DNA from: an uncultured Peptococcaceae bacterium
GTDB taxonomy: Bacteria; Bacillota; Peptococcia; Peptococcales; Peptococcaceae
DNA length: 47,619 nt
NCBI GenBank assembly: GCA_902492275.1
Contig: CABUKW010000007.1
Location: 1-47,619, forward strand
Reading direction: 5' to 3'
The position numbers were made by a program, and so were the translations under genes. The notes under the pieces were generated by a model. That model made no database searches. It was not told the DNA's origin and saw only the letters and a list, made by a program, of their open reading frames with translations. Positions within the stretch are counted from its first letter, which is position 1; each line of letters opens with the position of its first letter. This document shows, piece after piece, positions 6,189-13,918 of the stretch.

Positions 6189-6458
6189 ATGAAACTGGAC
6201 CAGCAGCAGGAAAAAATTCTAGCTGATTTATTGCAGCAGCAGGGCGCAGGTGTTTTTACGCACTGTCCTCGGTGCGGTGAATTATTAGCTAAAGGCACAA
6301 GAGCAAAGGAGTTGTGCTTATCCCGCCGAGCAGATGTTTATGTGTGTCAAGCCTGCGGCGCTATTGAAGCGGTAGAAGATGCCGGTATTATCCAGAAGGT
6401 CAATATAGATAGCTGGTGGATTTTTAGGGATAGAAAGGAGAGCAAGGATGGCTATTAA
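6189..6458 (+). CDS. zinc-ribbon protein
   Basis: An 89-aa protein with two CxxC knuckles (CPRCGELL near residue 26 and CQACGAIE near residue 53), a treble-clef-like zinc ribbon. GAGGTG precedes the ATG. It overlaps the next gene by 11 nt. Probable nucleic-acid or protein-binding early phage protein; no specific role can be assigned. Confidence 0.65.
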   Translation: MKLDQQQEKILADLLQQQGAGVFTHCPRCGELLAKGTRAKELCLSRRADVYVCQACGAIEAVEDAGIIQKVNIDSWWIFRDRKESKDGY

Positions 6459-7134
6459 CCAAAATCATTTTATGTTGGGAGATACGGAATTTATTAGGTA
6501 TGAAAAAACGGGCCGCTGCTATCGGGTAGATGAGAACGGCAAGAAAGTCCGTATCAGCAATTTGGACTATGAAGAATACTTAGAAGAAGCCGAGCGGCGA
6601 GAATGCGAAGAGGAGGAAAAAGCAGTTCCAGAGACAATAGCATTGCCGGCTGATGAATGCAAAGGTGCAGATTCTACAGAAAATGCAGAGAATGCAGAAA
6701 ATTTCAAATTCTACACAGACATTGCAGTTAAAGCAGATGATAATCCTGTATTGCTGGCGCAACGAATCATTGCAGCTTTGAAAAATAATCAGGGAGTAAC
6801 GCTTTCCAGCGTAGGGATTAGAGCGGTTGCGAATGTTGCAAAAGCAGTTAGCTATACAGAAAATTGCCTGAAATGCACAATTCCTTGCATAATAAGCCAC
6901 AAGAAATTTTTCGCGCGGGATGGTCGGGAATTAGATTCTTTATCCTTCATCATCTATCCGGAGTTCACGATTTTTGGGCAGCAAAATTTATTAAGCACGG
7001 TAACGATCAATAAAATAATGGCATTATGCAAGTCCTATCAAGCGCAAGTAAGAGAGTCGGCTCCGCTTGAGGGGGAGAGTAATGGCGAAGCCGACGAAAA
7101 CCAGCTAGTTTTTCCGTGGGTAAATGGGGAGTAA
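6448..7134 (+). CDS. SpoVS-like (Alba-fold) domain protein
   Basis: 228 aa. The N-terminal half is acidic and low-complexity (including ENAENAENFKF). From about residue 90 to 175 the pattern follows SpoVS: a strand IAVKADDNPV, a helix with AALKNNQGVTLSSVGIRAV then ANVAKAVSYT, and strands ending LSFIIYPEF. This mirrors the true SpoVS at 9521 (ISAKSNPNSV, LQAIGAGALNQAVKAVAI, AIKLIVFPQ). Identity is low, so homology is inferred from the shared order of features. The Alba-like fold suggests nucleic-acid binding. Confidence 0.6.
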   Translation: MAINQNHFMLGDTEFIRYEKTGRCYRVDENGKKVRISNLDYEEYLEEAERRECEEEEKAVPETIALPADECKGADSTENAENAENFKFYTDIAVKADDNPVLLAQRIIAALKNNQGVTLSSVGIRAVANVAKAVSYTENCLKCTIPCIISHKKFFARDGRELDSLSFIIYPEFTIFGQQNLLSTVTINKIMALCKSYQAQVRESAPLEGESNGEADENQLVFPWVNGE

Positions 7135-7206
7135 ATCTTACCTAAATAGTATCGCATTTTGAATAACAAATAAATAGCAAATGGCTGGATAAATGAGGTG
7201 GTAATT

Positions 7207-7710
7207 ATGGGAGCAAATCCAACAAAAGCGGCGGACAATATTTACTATTGCTGCAGGAAAGAAGCTGCGAACTGGAACGGACGACTGTCAAGCAGGGAAG
7301 GTGCAGCGGAATTGTTAGGATTATCGGTATCAACGTTATCAGATTACGAGCTAGGGGTTACGAAAATGGTGCCTGTCGCCAATGTGATTAAGATGGCCGA
7401 CTTATATAATGCGCCTGAGCTGCTCAATGATTATTGCGTAAACCAATGTCCTATTGGTTGTAGAAATACACCTAAATTAGACGTTGCGGACCTAGACCGG
7501 CTGACGGTTAAGGTTTTGGCAGCATTAAACAAAGGAGCAACAATCAAAGACGTTTTGTTGCAAATAACGGAAGATGGCATTATCGAGGAATGCGAAAAAG
7601 AAGATTTGTTTCGGGTTATTGCTTATCTGGAAGGCTTGGCAAAAACGGGAGCAGAACTGCGGCTGTGGGCCGAAAAGAACAATATAGGGGGTGATAACAA
7701 TGCCAGCTAA
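7207..7710 (+). CDS. phage XRE-family transcriptional regulator
   Basis: 167 aa. N-terminal HTH with RLSSREGAAELLGLSVSTLS and DYELGVTKMVP, then a conserved cysteine region (YCVNQCPIGC) and a helical C-terminus. This is a known type of Bacillota phage regulator. I chose the ATG at 7207 with GAGGTGG before it; the GTG at 7198 lies inside that ribosome site. It sits in the early operon and may control the downstream DNA-metabolism genes. Confidence 0.75.
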   Translation: MGANPTKAADNIYYCCRKEAANWNGRLSSREGAAELLGLSVSTLSDYELGVTKMVPVANVIKMADLYNAPELLNDYCVNQCPIGCRNTPKLDVADLDRLTVKVLAALNKGATIKDVLLQITEDGIIEECEKEDLFRVIAYLEGLAKTGAELRLWAEKNNIGGDNNAS

Positions 7711-7930
7711 TACAGCGTTTTATGATGCGCAGGAACTTGCCGAGTTGTTAGGTATTTCAAAAAGTGCAGCGTATCTGCACATCAGAAATCTCAATAAAGA
7801 ATTGGAGGAGAGAGGGTATTTATCTCCAAAACCCGGTCTTGTATCGAAAAAACTGGTGCATGAAAAATTCATGTTAGAAGATTACATTCCAGAAACAACG
7901 GCAGCTAAGACAGGAAAGAAGGTGATTTGA
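7700..7930 (+). CDS. small HTH DNA-binding protein (excisionase-like)
   Basis: 76 aa. N-terminal winged-helix pattern (AQELAELLGISKSAAYLHIR) resembles excisionase or MerR-type helix-turn-helix proteins. GGGGTGATAAC lies before the ATG at 7700. It overlaps the preceding gene by 11 nt and its TGA overlaps the next ATG. It could be the recombination directionality factor for the integrase, which is inference from the fold only. Confidence 0.6.
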   Translation: MPANTAFYDAQELAELLGISKSAAYLHIRNLNKELEERGYLSPKPGLVSKKLVHEKFMLEDYIPETTAAKTGKKVI

Positions 7931-8208
7931 TGCTCACATTTGATTTGTGGGTGGCGACGGGAAGGAGTTTTACTGACATTGCAATGCCAGGTGAAGAAGT
8001 AGACAAGGCAATCGTAGATTATTTTATTAACGTTATTATGCCTGCTAGTTTACAAGCCGGCTATGTACAAATGGGAGAACCGCATAGTTTTTTTGAGGAC
8101 GAAAATGGCGAGTGGCGTGAAACATACCTCACCTTTTCTCAAAACGAGCACGGCCAGTGGATTTACAACGGGCCATGTTTTAGGGGTGAAACGAAATGTC
8201 GTCTATGA
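7930..8208 (+). CDS. hypothetical early phage protein
   Basis: Not recognised. 92 aa, starting in a TGATG overlap with the preceding stop after AAGGTGATT. Aromatic-rich and acidic (EPHSFFEDENGEWRETYLTF). No motif or membrane segment. Confidence 0.6.
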   Translation: MLTFDLWVATGRSFTDIAMPGEEVDKAIVDYFINVIMPASLQAGYVQMGEPHSFFEDENGEWRETYLTFSQNEHGQWIYNGPCFRGETKCRL

Positions 8209-8348
8209 AACGAGCAGCACATCAAAAAGTATGTCAAATATGCCATAGAACATGGTTTGTTAGCGTCTATCAGACGGTTGCGAGGGCAGGATATATTTGC
8301 CCTGAATGCTCGAAACGAAAGGTGTGGAAGAAGCGTGGAACGGTATAA
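8196..8348 (+). CDS. 50-aa zinc-ribbon protein
   Basis: A short gene below usual cut-offs. Its protein has CQIC (13-16) and CPEC (35-38), a complete four-cysteine zinc ribbon, with basic ends. GGGGTGA lies 6 nt before the ATG. It overlaps the gene before by 13 nt and the Cys-rich gene after it, as is typical for this tightly packed early region. Confidence 0.6.
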   Translation: MSSMKRAAHQKVCQICHRTWFVSVYQTVARAGYICPECSKRKVWKKRGTV

Positions 8349-8517
8349 ATGCCAAATTGGCGAGGATGAAAGCTGTGACACTTGCAAGCATTCCAAAAAT
8401 AACAATAGTTTGAAAATATGGACGGAGCGCTGTAGCAAGTGTATAAAGATACTTTGCCAGACAGATGGGAAAGGCAGTTGCGAAGGCTGCCAATGGGAGG
8501 CAGCAGATGAATCCTAA
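8335..8517 (+). CDS. cysteine-rich small protein
   Basis: 60 aa with eight cysteines, including CDTC, CSKC and CEGC, suggesting one or two zinc sites. I place the start at GTG 8335 after GGAAGAA. The same frame is open further upstream, but that part overlaps the zinc-ribbon gene at 8196 and looks unlike protein. Function unknown. Confidence 0.5.
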   Translation: MERYKCQIGEDESCDTCKHSKNNNSLKIWTERCSKCIKILCQTDGKGSCEGCQWEAADES

Positions 8518-8707
8518 ACCATTATTTATAGCCAGCCTCATAGCCGCAACACTTGCAGCCATAGCGTTGGAAGGCGGTGCGCTATCCTTTGGACAGGCCA
8601 TCGCAGTGATGGTGCCAACAAGCGTGCTGCTAGTGTGGAGCTTTGTGCAGTTGAATATTTACGAGCCAGCGGAAGGTGGTGAAGAAGATGGCAGGCGTAA
8701 TAGCTAG
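8507..8707 (+). CDS. small two-helix membrane protein, copy A
   Basis: 66 aa with two hydrophobic helices (about 5-22 and 28-46) and an acidic C-terminal tail. GGGAGG lies 6 nt before the ATG. It is clearly paralogous to the protein at 8962: both carry LEGGA, a GQA motif, a central VP and WSFVQ followed by YEP. It resembles minimal phage inner-membrane proteins of unknown role; with one gene between, the pair looks like a local duplication. Confidence 0.6.
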   Translation: MNPKPLFIASLIAATLAAIALEGGALSFGQAIAVMVPTSVLLVWSFVQLNIYEPAEGGEEDGRRNS

Positions 8708-8915
8708 ATTGCAAAAAATCAGAAGAGAAACGCATATAGCGCAGGATTTGCTGGATTATGCGGTGGAGGATGTCGATGGCTTAGAATGCACTAGCAGAAC
8801 ACGAACAATTCTGAATGTTTTGCAGGATAAGCTCTGTGAAATAGACGGGCTGCAGCAAAGTTTATTGGCTGAGCTGGAAGCAAAAGAAAATGCCCCAGCA
8901 GAGGGGGAACTCTAG
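8688..8915 (+). CDS. hypothetical helical protein
   Basis: 75 aa, predicted helical with coiled-coil character (LQDKLCEIDGLQQSLLAELE). I chose the ATG at 8688, 8 nt after AAGGTGG. It overlaps copy A by 20 nt and lies between the two membrane-protein paralogues. Function unknown. Confidence 0.55.
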   Translation: MAGVIARLQKIRRETHIAQDLLDYAVEDVDGLECTSRTRTILNVLQDKLCEIDGLQQSLLAELEAKENAPAEGEL

Positions 8916-8961
8916 AAAGGGGCAGGTATTGGATATTCAGTCAGATAGAAGGTGGAAAGGA

Positions 8962-9222
8962 ATGAGTCACAAACCGTTATGTTTAATTAGTATGTTAATT
9001 TGTTTGGTTATAGCCTGTGGGTTAGAAGGTGGCGCATTTTCAGCTGGCCAAGCGTTTGTATTGATTGTGCCTGCAGCGACATTGTTGATTTGGAGTTTCG
9101 TGCAAACTGACTGGTACGAACCAGTTCAAAAAGAAGGTGTAGTACATGACAATTCCACGGTGCAGAAGATGCCACAGGGTTCTGCGAGACCCGAACAGTA
9201 TCGGCATTGGCTTCTTCGGTAG
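8962..9222 (+). CDS. small two-helix membrane protein, copy B
   Basis: 86 aa, paralogue of the protein at 8507 (GLEGGAFSAGQAF, IVPAATLLIWSFVQ, WYEP). GGAAAGGA precedes the ATG. The last ~25 residues have no counterpart in copy A and overlap the DUF6011-like gene at 9146, so the C-terminus may be an extension into that frame. Confidence 0.6.
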   Translation: MSHKPLCLISMLICLVIACGLEGGAFSAGQAFVLIVPAATLLIWSFVQTDWYEPVQKEGVVHDNSTVQKMPQGSARPEQYRHWLLR

Positions 9223-9436
9223 AACTTGTTTTGAAAAGACTACAGGAAGAAAAATTGGAAAACAAGGCGTGCTGCGGGCAAATAGCAGAAGTTCTAAAAG
9301 CGAACGAAAGCCAAGAAGCCGCCAGAAAAATATGAATATTTTTGAATTTATAAAGGAGGTGAAGGAATGTGAAGTTGGTGTTGAAACAGGGAAAGACCCC
9401 ATTCAAGAAAATAGCCTGGCAGCGGATTCTGAATAG
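9146..9436 (+). CDS. zinc-binding protein (DUF6011-like)
   Basis: 96 aa. The N-terminus carries CRRCHRVLRDPNSIGIGFFG and then RTCFEK, the signature of small DUF6011-type zinc proteins common in phages. A basic linker (SKSERKPRSRQK) and an acidic tail follow. GAAGGTG lies before the ATG. It overlaps the gene before by 77 nt. Confidence 0.6.
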   Translation: MTIPRCRRCHRVLRDPNSIGIGFFGRTCFEKTTGRKIGKQGVLRANSRSSKSERKPRSRQKNMNIFEFIKEVKECEVGVETGKDPIQENSLAADSE

Positions 9437-9520
9437 AGTCTTTCGAATGAGAGCAGTTAAAAACTGCCATAATTAGTATATCAGAAAGTAAAAAATAAAT
9501 CAAATGAAGGAGAAATCATT

Positions 9521-9781
9521 ATGGACATTTTGAAAATATCGGCAAAATCTAATCCAAATTCTGTAGCAGGGGCCTTAGCTGGTGTGATTCGGGAGCAGAG
9601 CAGCGCAGAGCTGCAAGCTATTGGCGCAGGAGCCCTGAATCAGGCAGTAAAAGCAGTGGCGATTGCACGAGGTTTTGTAGCGCCCAGCGGCATTAATTTA
9701 GTTTGTGTTCCAGCGTTTTGCGACTTGGAGATCGATGGAAAAGAAAGAACTGCAATCAAATTGATTGTTTTTCCACAATAA
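9521..9781 (+). CDS. spoVS: stage V sporulation protein S homologue
   Basis: 86 aa, full length for the family and highly typical along its whole length (SNPNSVAGALAG, ELQAIGAGALNQAVKAVAIA, RGFVAPSGINL, ERTAIKLIV). SpoVS is an Alba-fold protein that affects sporulation stage V, coat assembly and septation in Bacillus. AAGGAG lies before the ATG. Its presence in a phage early operon suggests control of host development or use as a nucleic-acid-binding protein during infection. Recognition is secure; its role in the phage is inference. Confidence 0.92.
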   Translation: MDILKISAKSNPNSVAGALAGVIREQSSAELQAIGAGALNQAVKAVAIARGFVAPSGINLVCVPAFCDLEIDGKERTAIKLIVFPQ

Positions 9782-9806
9782 TTATAACGGAAGGGTGGGT
9801 ATTGTT

Positions 9807-10088
9807 ATGAGCGAACGTATAGCAGTTGACTCGGATATTACAAAAATCGTAGTTTATTATGATAACGGCACAGAGTATGTGATTGCTAAAGGCTTTGTGG
9901 CCAACATCGAAGAGACAGAAGAGGATGGGGAACTCGCGGTAAAGATGGAAACACATATGGTTGGTATGGGTGGTAGAGACCTGTATCTTTTAGTAGACGC
10001 TGTACTTGTATTTGCAAATAAAATTGGACTCTTTGATCGTATGAAGGAGGCAAAGGAAGATGAAATTACTGAAACTGACATTAGATAA
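9807..10088 (+). CDS. hypothetical phage protein
   Basis: 93 aa, acidic, probably small alpha/beta (TKIVVYYDNGTEYVIAKGFV ... DLYLLVDAVLVFANKIG). I chose the ATG at 9807 after GGAAGGGTGGG. It overlaps the start of the SbcC-like gene by 29 nt, so the two are translationally linked. Function unknown; the location suggests an accessory role in recombination. Confidence 0.6.
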   Translation: MSERIAVDSDITKIVVYYDNGTEYVIAKGFVANIEETEEDGELAVKMETHMVGMGGRDLYLLVDAVLVFANKIGLFDRMKEAKEDEITETDIR

Positions 10089-12102
10089 TTTTCGCGCTGC
10101 CAAGCATTTAGAATTTACGCCAGAGGGCAGAAATGCCGCCATTTACGGCAGAAACAGCACAGGCAAGACAACGGTTTATAATGCATATACCTGGCTGTTA
10201 TTCGGCAAATCTGCCACCGGAGAGAAGAATTTTTCGCCGAAGACGTTGGATGGCGCCGGTCAGGAAAAGCACCATCTGGACCATGGCGTGGAAGGGGTCT
10301 TTTTGCTGGATGATGGCAGTCGGCTAACGCTGGCCCGCATCTTATCAGAAAAACATACGAAAAAACAGGGCACCGGCGATGTCGTGTTTGAGGGTAACAC
10401 AACAGAGTATTACATTAACGGCGTACCGGCCAAAGCGAAAGAGTATGACGCGACGGTAAAGTCTATCTGCGACGAAGAAAAACTGAAAATACTGACTATG
10501 CCTGATTATTTTGCAGCAGCGCTTTCATGGCAAAAGCGGCGTGAAATCATGCTGGATGTGGTAGGCGGTGCATTATCTGACGATGATATTATCAGCAGTC
10601 AGCAGGAATTGGCGCCGCTAAGAGATTATCTCATGCAGTACGGCACTCGGTATACTACCGAGCAACTGTTGAAAGTGGCCAAAGAAGAACGGCGCAAGCT
10701 GCTGAAGGATTTAGAGGATATCCCGGTGCGGATTGATGAAACAACGAAACGGCTCCGCCCGGTAGAGTATGCAAGAAACGATTTAGAACAACAAATTGAA
10801 GTGCTGCAGCAGATGATGAGCGGTCTGGAAGAAGAAAAGCAGCAGATATCGGTACCGAATGCTGTTGCTGAAAGCAAAGCGCGATTGGTAGAGCTGCAGA
10901 CCAGATTGGCAGAAGAACGGCTGAAATTTATAACTGACAATCCAGACAATTATGCTGAGCAGCTTTCAAAGCTACGCAGTAGTGTATCAGCCCATAAGAT
11001 TGATTTGGAACGGTTACAACGGGAATATCACAGTCTGGCGTTGGAAGAAAAGCGGCTGAATGAGGATAGAGAGAGAACAGCCCGTGAATATAACACGGTG
11101 CAGCAGGAGCAGTGGACAGGCAGCACGATTTGTCCTACCTGCGGCCAGGAACTGCCAACAGAAAAAGTGGAGGCAGCAAAGCGGAAGTTTCATCTGGATA
11201 AGAGCCAGAAGCTGGAACGATTGAACCAATACGGGAAAGAGCATTGTAACAAGGACATGATTGCGGCGGTGCATCAGAAGATGGCCGCAAAACAGGCGGA
11301 AATTGAAGAAATGGAAAAAGCGATCACGACCGGTGGAGAGCAGATCGAAAAGCTGCAAGAGCAGCAGAAATTTACTCCTAAATTTGAAAATAGCGAAGTC
11401 TATCAGTCGATACAAAACCAGATGAAAGATACTGAGGAACAACTGCGCTCCGGTAATCAGGCAGTTGCAGCGCAGTTGGATGGTCTTATGCGGGAAATTA
11501 CAGAGAAAAAACAGCAGATGACCAGTTTGCAGCAACAGCTTTTCATATTAGACGCCAATGAACAGTGCCGGCGCCGGATCGGGGAGCTGGAAGAAGAGGA
11601 ACAGCGTATTTCAGCCAATTTAGAACAGGCTGAATATAAGATTAGCCTGTGCGATAAATTTATGACTGCAAAAATTGAAATGCTTACCAGACAATTTAAC
11701 AGTCATTTTCAACATGTGCGGTTTAAATTATTTGAACAGCAGATTAACGGCGGGTATACCGAATGTTGTGAAGTGATGATACCTTGTGAGCAGGACGGGG
11801 AGCAAATGCTGGTACCGTATAATCAGGCTAATACAGGCTCCCGTATGTATGCAGGATTAGAAATCATCAATACTTTGGGCCGCTACTGGAATATGAGCCT
11901 GCCGGTATTTATTGATAATGCTGAAAGCTACACCAGTCTGCCGCAGATTGACAGCCAGGTCATTCAATTGGTTGTGAGTGCTGCCGATACAGTGTTGCGG
12001 ATCGAAGTGGAAGGTGGAGCGGAAACCACAGAAAATCCACAAGAAATTATTCCAGAGTTTGTTGTTCCAGAACAATTAACATATGCAGGTATGGATTTCT
12101 AA
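10060..12102 (+). CDS. Rad50/SbcC-like AAA ATPase
   Basis: 680 aa. N-terminal ATPase half with Walker A GRNSTGKTT (30-38), long coiled coils (about 200-350 and 370-540) around a single zinc-hook-like CPTC (358-361), and a C-terminal ATPase half with a Walker B-like VFIDNAE region. SMC-like proteins of this size in Bacillota phages lie directly before recT and act in DNA end processing. No SbcD-type phosphoesterase is present; the metallo-beta-lactamase-fold gene two places on may be the nuclease partner. AAGGAGG is upstream of the ATG. Confidence 0.85.
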   Translation: MKLLKLTLDNFRAAKHLEFTPEGRNAAIYGRNSTGKTTVYNAYTWLLFGKSATGEKNFSPKTLDGAGQEKHHLDHGVEGVFLLDDGSRLTLARILSEKHTKKQGTGDVVFEGNTTEYYINGVPAKAKEYDATVKSICDEEKLKILTMPDYFAAALSWQKRREIMLDVVGGALSDDDIISSQQELAPLRDYLMQYGTRYTTEQLLKVAKEERRKLLKDLEDIPVRIDETTKRLRPVEYARNDLEQQIEVLQQMMSGLEEEKQQISVPNAVAESKARLVELQTRLAEERLKFITDNPDNYAEQLSKLRSSVSAHKIDLERLQREYHSLALEEKRLNEDRERTAREYNTVQQEQWTGSTICPTCGQELPTEKVEAAKRKFHLDKSQKLERLNQYGKEHCNKDMIAAVHQKMAAKQAEIEEMEKAITTGGEQIEKLQEQQKFTPKFENSEVYQSIQNQMKDTEEQLRSGNQAVAAQLDGLMREITEKKQQMTSLQQQLFILDANEQCRRRIGELEEEEQRISANLEQAEYKISLCDKFMTAKIEMLTRQFNSHFQHVRFKLFEQQINGGYTECCEVMIPCEQDGEQMLVPYNQANTGSRMYAGLEIINTLGRYWNMSLPVFIDNAESYTSLPQIDSQVIQLVVSAADTVLRIEVEGGAETTENPQEIIPEFVVPEQLTYAGMDF

Positions 12103-12120
12103 GAATAGGAAAGGGTGATG

Positions 12121-13083
12121 ATGATGGCAAACGATAAGGCCCAATTGGCGCTTTTAAAAACTGATGTGGTGGATGTTGTTGCAAATAGGATTAGAGAGTT
12201 TCAAGAAAGTGGAGAGATCCATTTCCCGCCCAATTACAGTCCGGAGAATGCTTTGAAATCTGCGTGGTTGATTTTGCAGAATATCGAAGACAAGGATCAT
12301 AAACCGGCATTACTTTGCTGCAGCAAAGACAGTATCGCCAATGCCTTGCTGGATATGGTTGTGCAAGGTCTTAATCCTTCCAAGAAACAAGGATATTTCA
12401 TCGTTTATGGAAAAACGCTGACATTCCAGCGCAGCTATTTTGGTACAGTACATGTTATCAAAACAGTGAAACCAGATGTGCAGGATGTTGTAGCTGACGT
12501 TGTTTATGCTGATGATGAGTTCGAGTACGAAAAACGACGGGGAAAAACGGTTATTACAAAACATAAACAGAAACTCGAAAATGTCGATAAACGGAAGATT
12601 GTGGCTGCCTACGGCACCATTGTTTATAAGGATGGTGGAGAAGAAAGCCTGATTATGACAATGCCTGAGCTGAAACAGGCGTGGAAACAGTCTCGCATGA
12701 AAACAAAACCAGTTGATGAGGATGGAAACATCAATCCTAATTCAACACATGGGAAATTTACACAGGAGATGGCAAAAAAGACGGTCATTAATCGGTTGTG
12801 CAAAATGACAATTAATTCTTCTGACGACAGCAATTTGGTTATTAACAGAGTAAAAACGTCATCCGGCGACATGAAAACAATAGAGGTTGAGCAGGAAATC
12901 ACAGAAAATGCTAATAAAGAACCCCTAGACATTCATGTTGATGTAGACCTGGAAACGGGAGAAATTTTAGAGGCTGATTTCCATGAAGTTGAAGATGACG
13001 AAGATTATTATGGGAATATGTCTGACGATGATATTCAGGCGATGTTAGACGCCGAAGCAGAACTTGGGGAGTATGGATTCTAA
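12121..13083 (+). CDS. recT: RecT single-strand annealing protein
   Basis: About 320 aa, full length for RecT. Characteristic blocks include CSKDSIANALLDMVVQGLNP, GKTLTFQRSYFG and the TVINRLCK region. RecT anneals complementary single strands in phage homologous recombination and recombination-dependent replication. The start is one of several in-frame ATGs at 12118-12126 after AGGAAAGGGTG. The acidic C-terminus (DDEDYYGNMSDDDIQAMLD) resembles the protein-interaction tails of SSB partners. The stop overlaps the next ATG. Confidence 0.93.
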   Translation: MMANDKAQLALLKTDVVDVVANRIREFQESGEIHFPPNYSPENALKSAWLILQNIEDKDHKPALLCCSKDSIANALLDMVVQGLNPSKKQGYFIVYGKTLTFQRSYFGTVHVIKTVKPDVQDVVADVVYADDEFEYEKRRGKTVITKHKQKLENVDKRKIVAAYGTIVYKDGGEESLIMTMPELKQAWKQSRMKTKPVDEDGNINPNSTHGKFTQEMAKKTVINRLCKMTINSSDDSNLVINRVKTSSGDMKTIEVEQEITENANKEPLDIHVDVDLETGEILEADFHEVEDDEDYYGNMSDDDIQAMLDAEAELGEYGF

Positions 13084-13781
13084 TGGATATTACAGTGATA
13101 GCTTCCGGCAGCGATGGGAACGCTTATTTTGTAAATGACGGTGCAACCAGTGTCCTTTTGGACGCTGGGATACCGTTAAAAAAGATACAGGAAGCATGCA
13201 GGTACAAGCTGCATGAAATCAAGGGGTGTCTGCTCAGCCACAGCCATAAAGACCATAGCAAAGCGGCTATAAAGCTGGCAGGGCGCGGCGTAGATATATA
13301 TTTATCTGCTGATACCTTGCAGGAGATTGGCGCGTATGGCCATCGGTTTAAAGTGGTGCAGCCGCAGCAGCAGTTTGAGATCGGAAGTCTGATTGTGATG
13401 CCTTTTGAATTGGTGCATGATGTAACGAATTATGGCTATCTGGTAGCCAGCAGAGAAACCGGCGAAAAGCTGGTCTATATCACAGATACGGCTTATTGCA
13501 AATACTGCTTTTCCGGTCTTACGTATATTATGATCGAAGCGAACCATGACAGAGCTGTCATGCGGCAGAATGTGGTAGATGGGATTATTCCAGATAGTTT
13601 GCGAGAGCGGGTTTTGGAAACACATATGAGCATAGATACAGCATTAGAGTTTATAAAAGCAAATCAACAACCTACGTTGCGGCAAGTTTATTTATTACAT
13701 CTAAGTGACCACAACAGCCTAGCGGACGATTTTAAACGTGAAATGCAGGCGTTATCCGGTGTAGAGGTGACGGTTTGCTGA
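13083..13781 (+). CDS. metallo-beta-lactamase-fold hydrolase, recombination cassette
   Basis: 232 aa with the HSHKDH metal motif at 53-58, later ITDTAYC and a C-terminal LLHLSDHNS. It resembles YycJ/WalJ-type MBL hydrolases, which include nucleases. Phages commonly place this gene after recT, where it likely supplies 5' end resection for the annealing protein. It starts by overlap with the recT stop (TAATG). Confidence 0.85.
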   Translation: MDITVIASGSDGNAYFVNDGATSVLLDAGIPLKKIQEACRYKLHEIKGCLLSHSHKDHSKAAIKLAGRGVDIYLSADTLQEIGAYGHRFKVVQPQQQFEIGSLIVMPFELVHDVTNYGYLVASRETGEKLVYITDTAYCKYCFSGLTYIMIEANHDRAVMRQNVVDGIIPDSLRERVLETHMSIDTALEFIKANQQPTLRQVYLLHLSDHNSLADDFKREMQALSGVEVTVC

Positions 13782-13831
13782 AGCAGAAATAATGGCTGAG
13801 TTGGTTTGTACGTTAGGAGAGGAAACGGGGA

Positions 13832-13918
13832 ATGAAAAAGATAATCATAGCACTGGCGGTATTGTTTGCCCTATCCTTCGCGGTAGGCTATAGGGCAATG
13901 GAGGTGCTGGGAGCATGA
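13832..13918 (+). CDS. 28-aa hydrophobic peptide
   Basis: MKKIIIALAVLFALSFAVGY and eight more residues: a basic start, a hydrophobic helix and a short tail, like a signal peptide or single-pass membrane peptide. It has a very strong ribosome site (GGAGAGGAAACGGGG) and its TGA overlaps the next ATG (ATGA). It may mainly serve to couple translation to the SSB-tail protein. A competing 33-codon frame (13792-13893) covers the same DNA. Confidence 0.45.
   Translation: MKKIIIALAVLFALSFAVGYRAMEVLGA

Noticed and set aside
7095..7134. QLVFPW at the C-terminus of the 6448 protein as a clamp box
   Set aside because: Tail position is suggestive, but spacing and residues do not fit the consensus.
8257..8334. 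Longer N-terminus for the cysteine-rich protein at 8335
   Set aside because: The extra region overlaps the 50-aa zinc-ribbon gene, has no ribosome site and reads as arginine-rich shadow sequence.
11500..11560. QQQLF in the SbcC-like protein as a third clamp-binding motif
   Set aside because: It lies in a predicted coiled coil rich in Q and L, not in a flexible tail, and does not match QL[SD]LF.
13792..13893. 33-codon ORF in the frame of the SSB-tail gene
   Set aside because: No good ribosome site and no recognisable domain; the overlapping 28-codon ORF has a much stronger site. Mentioned only as possible remains of a longer gene.
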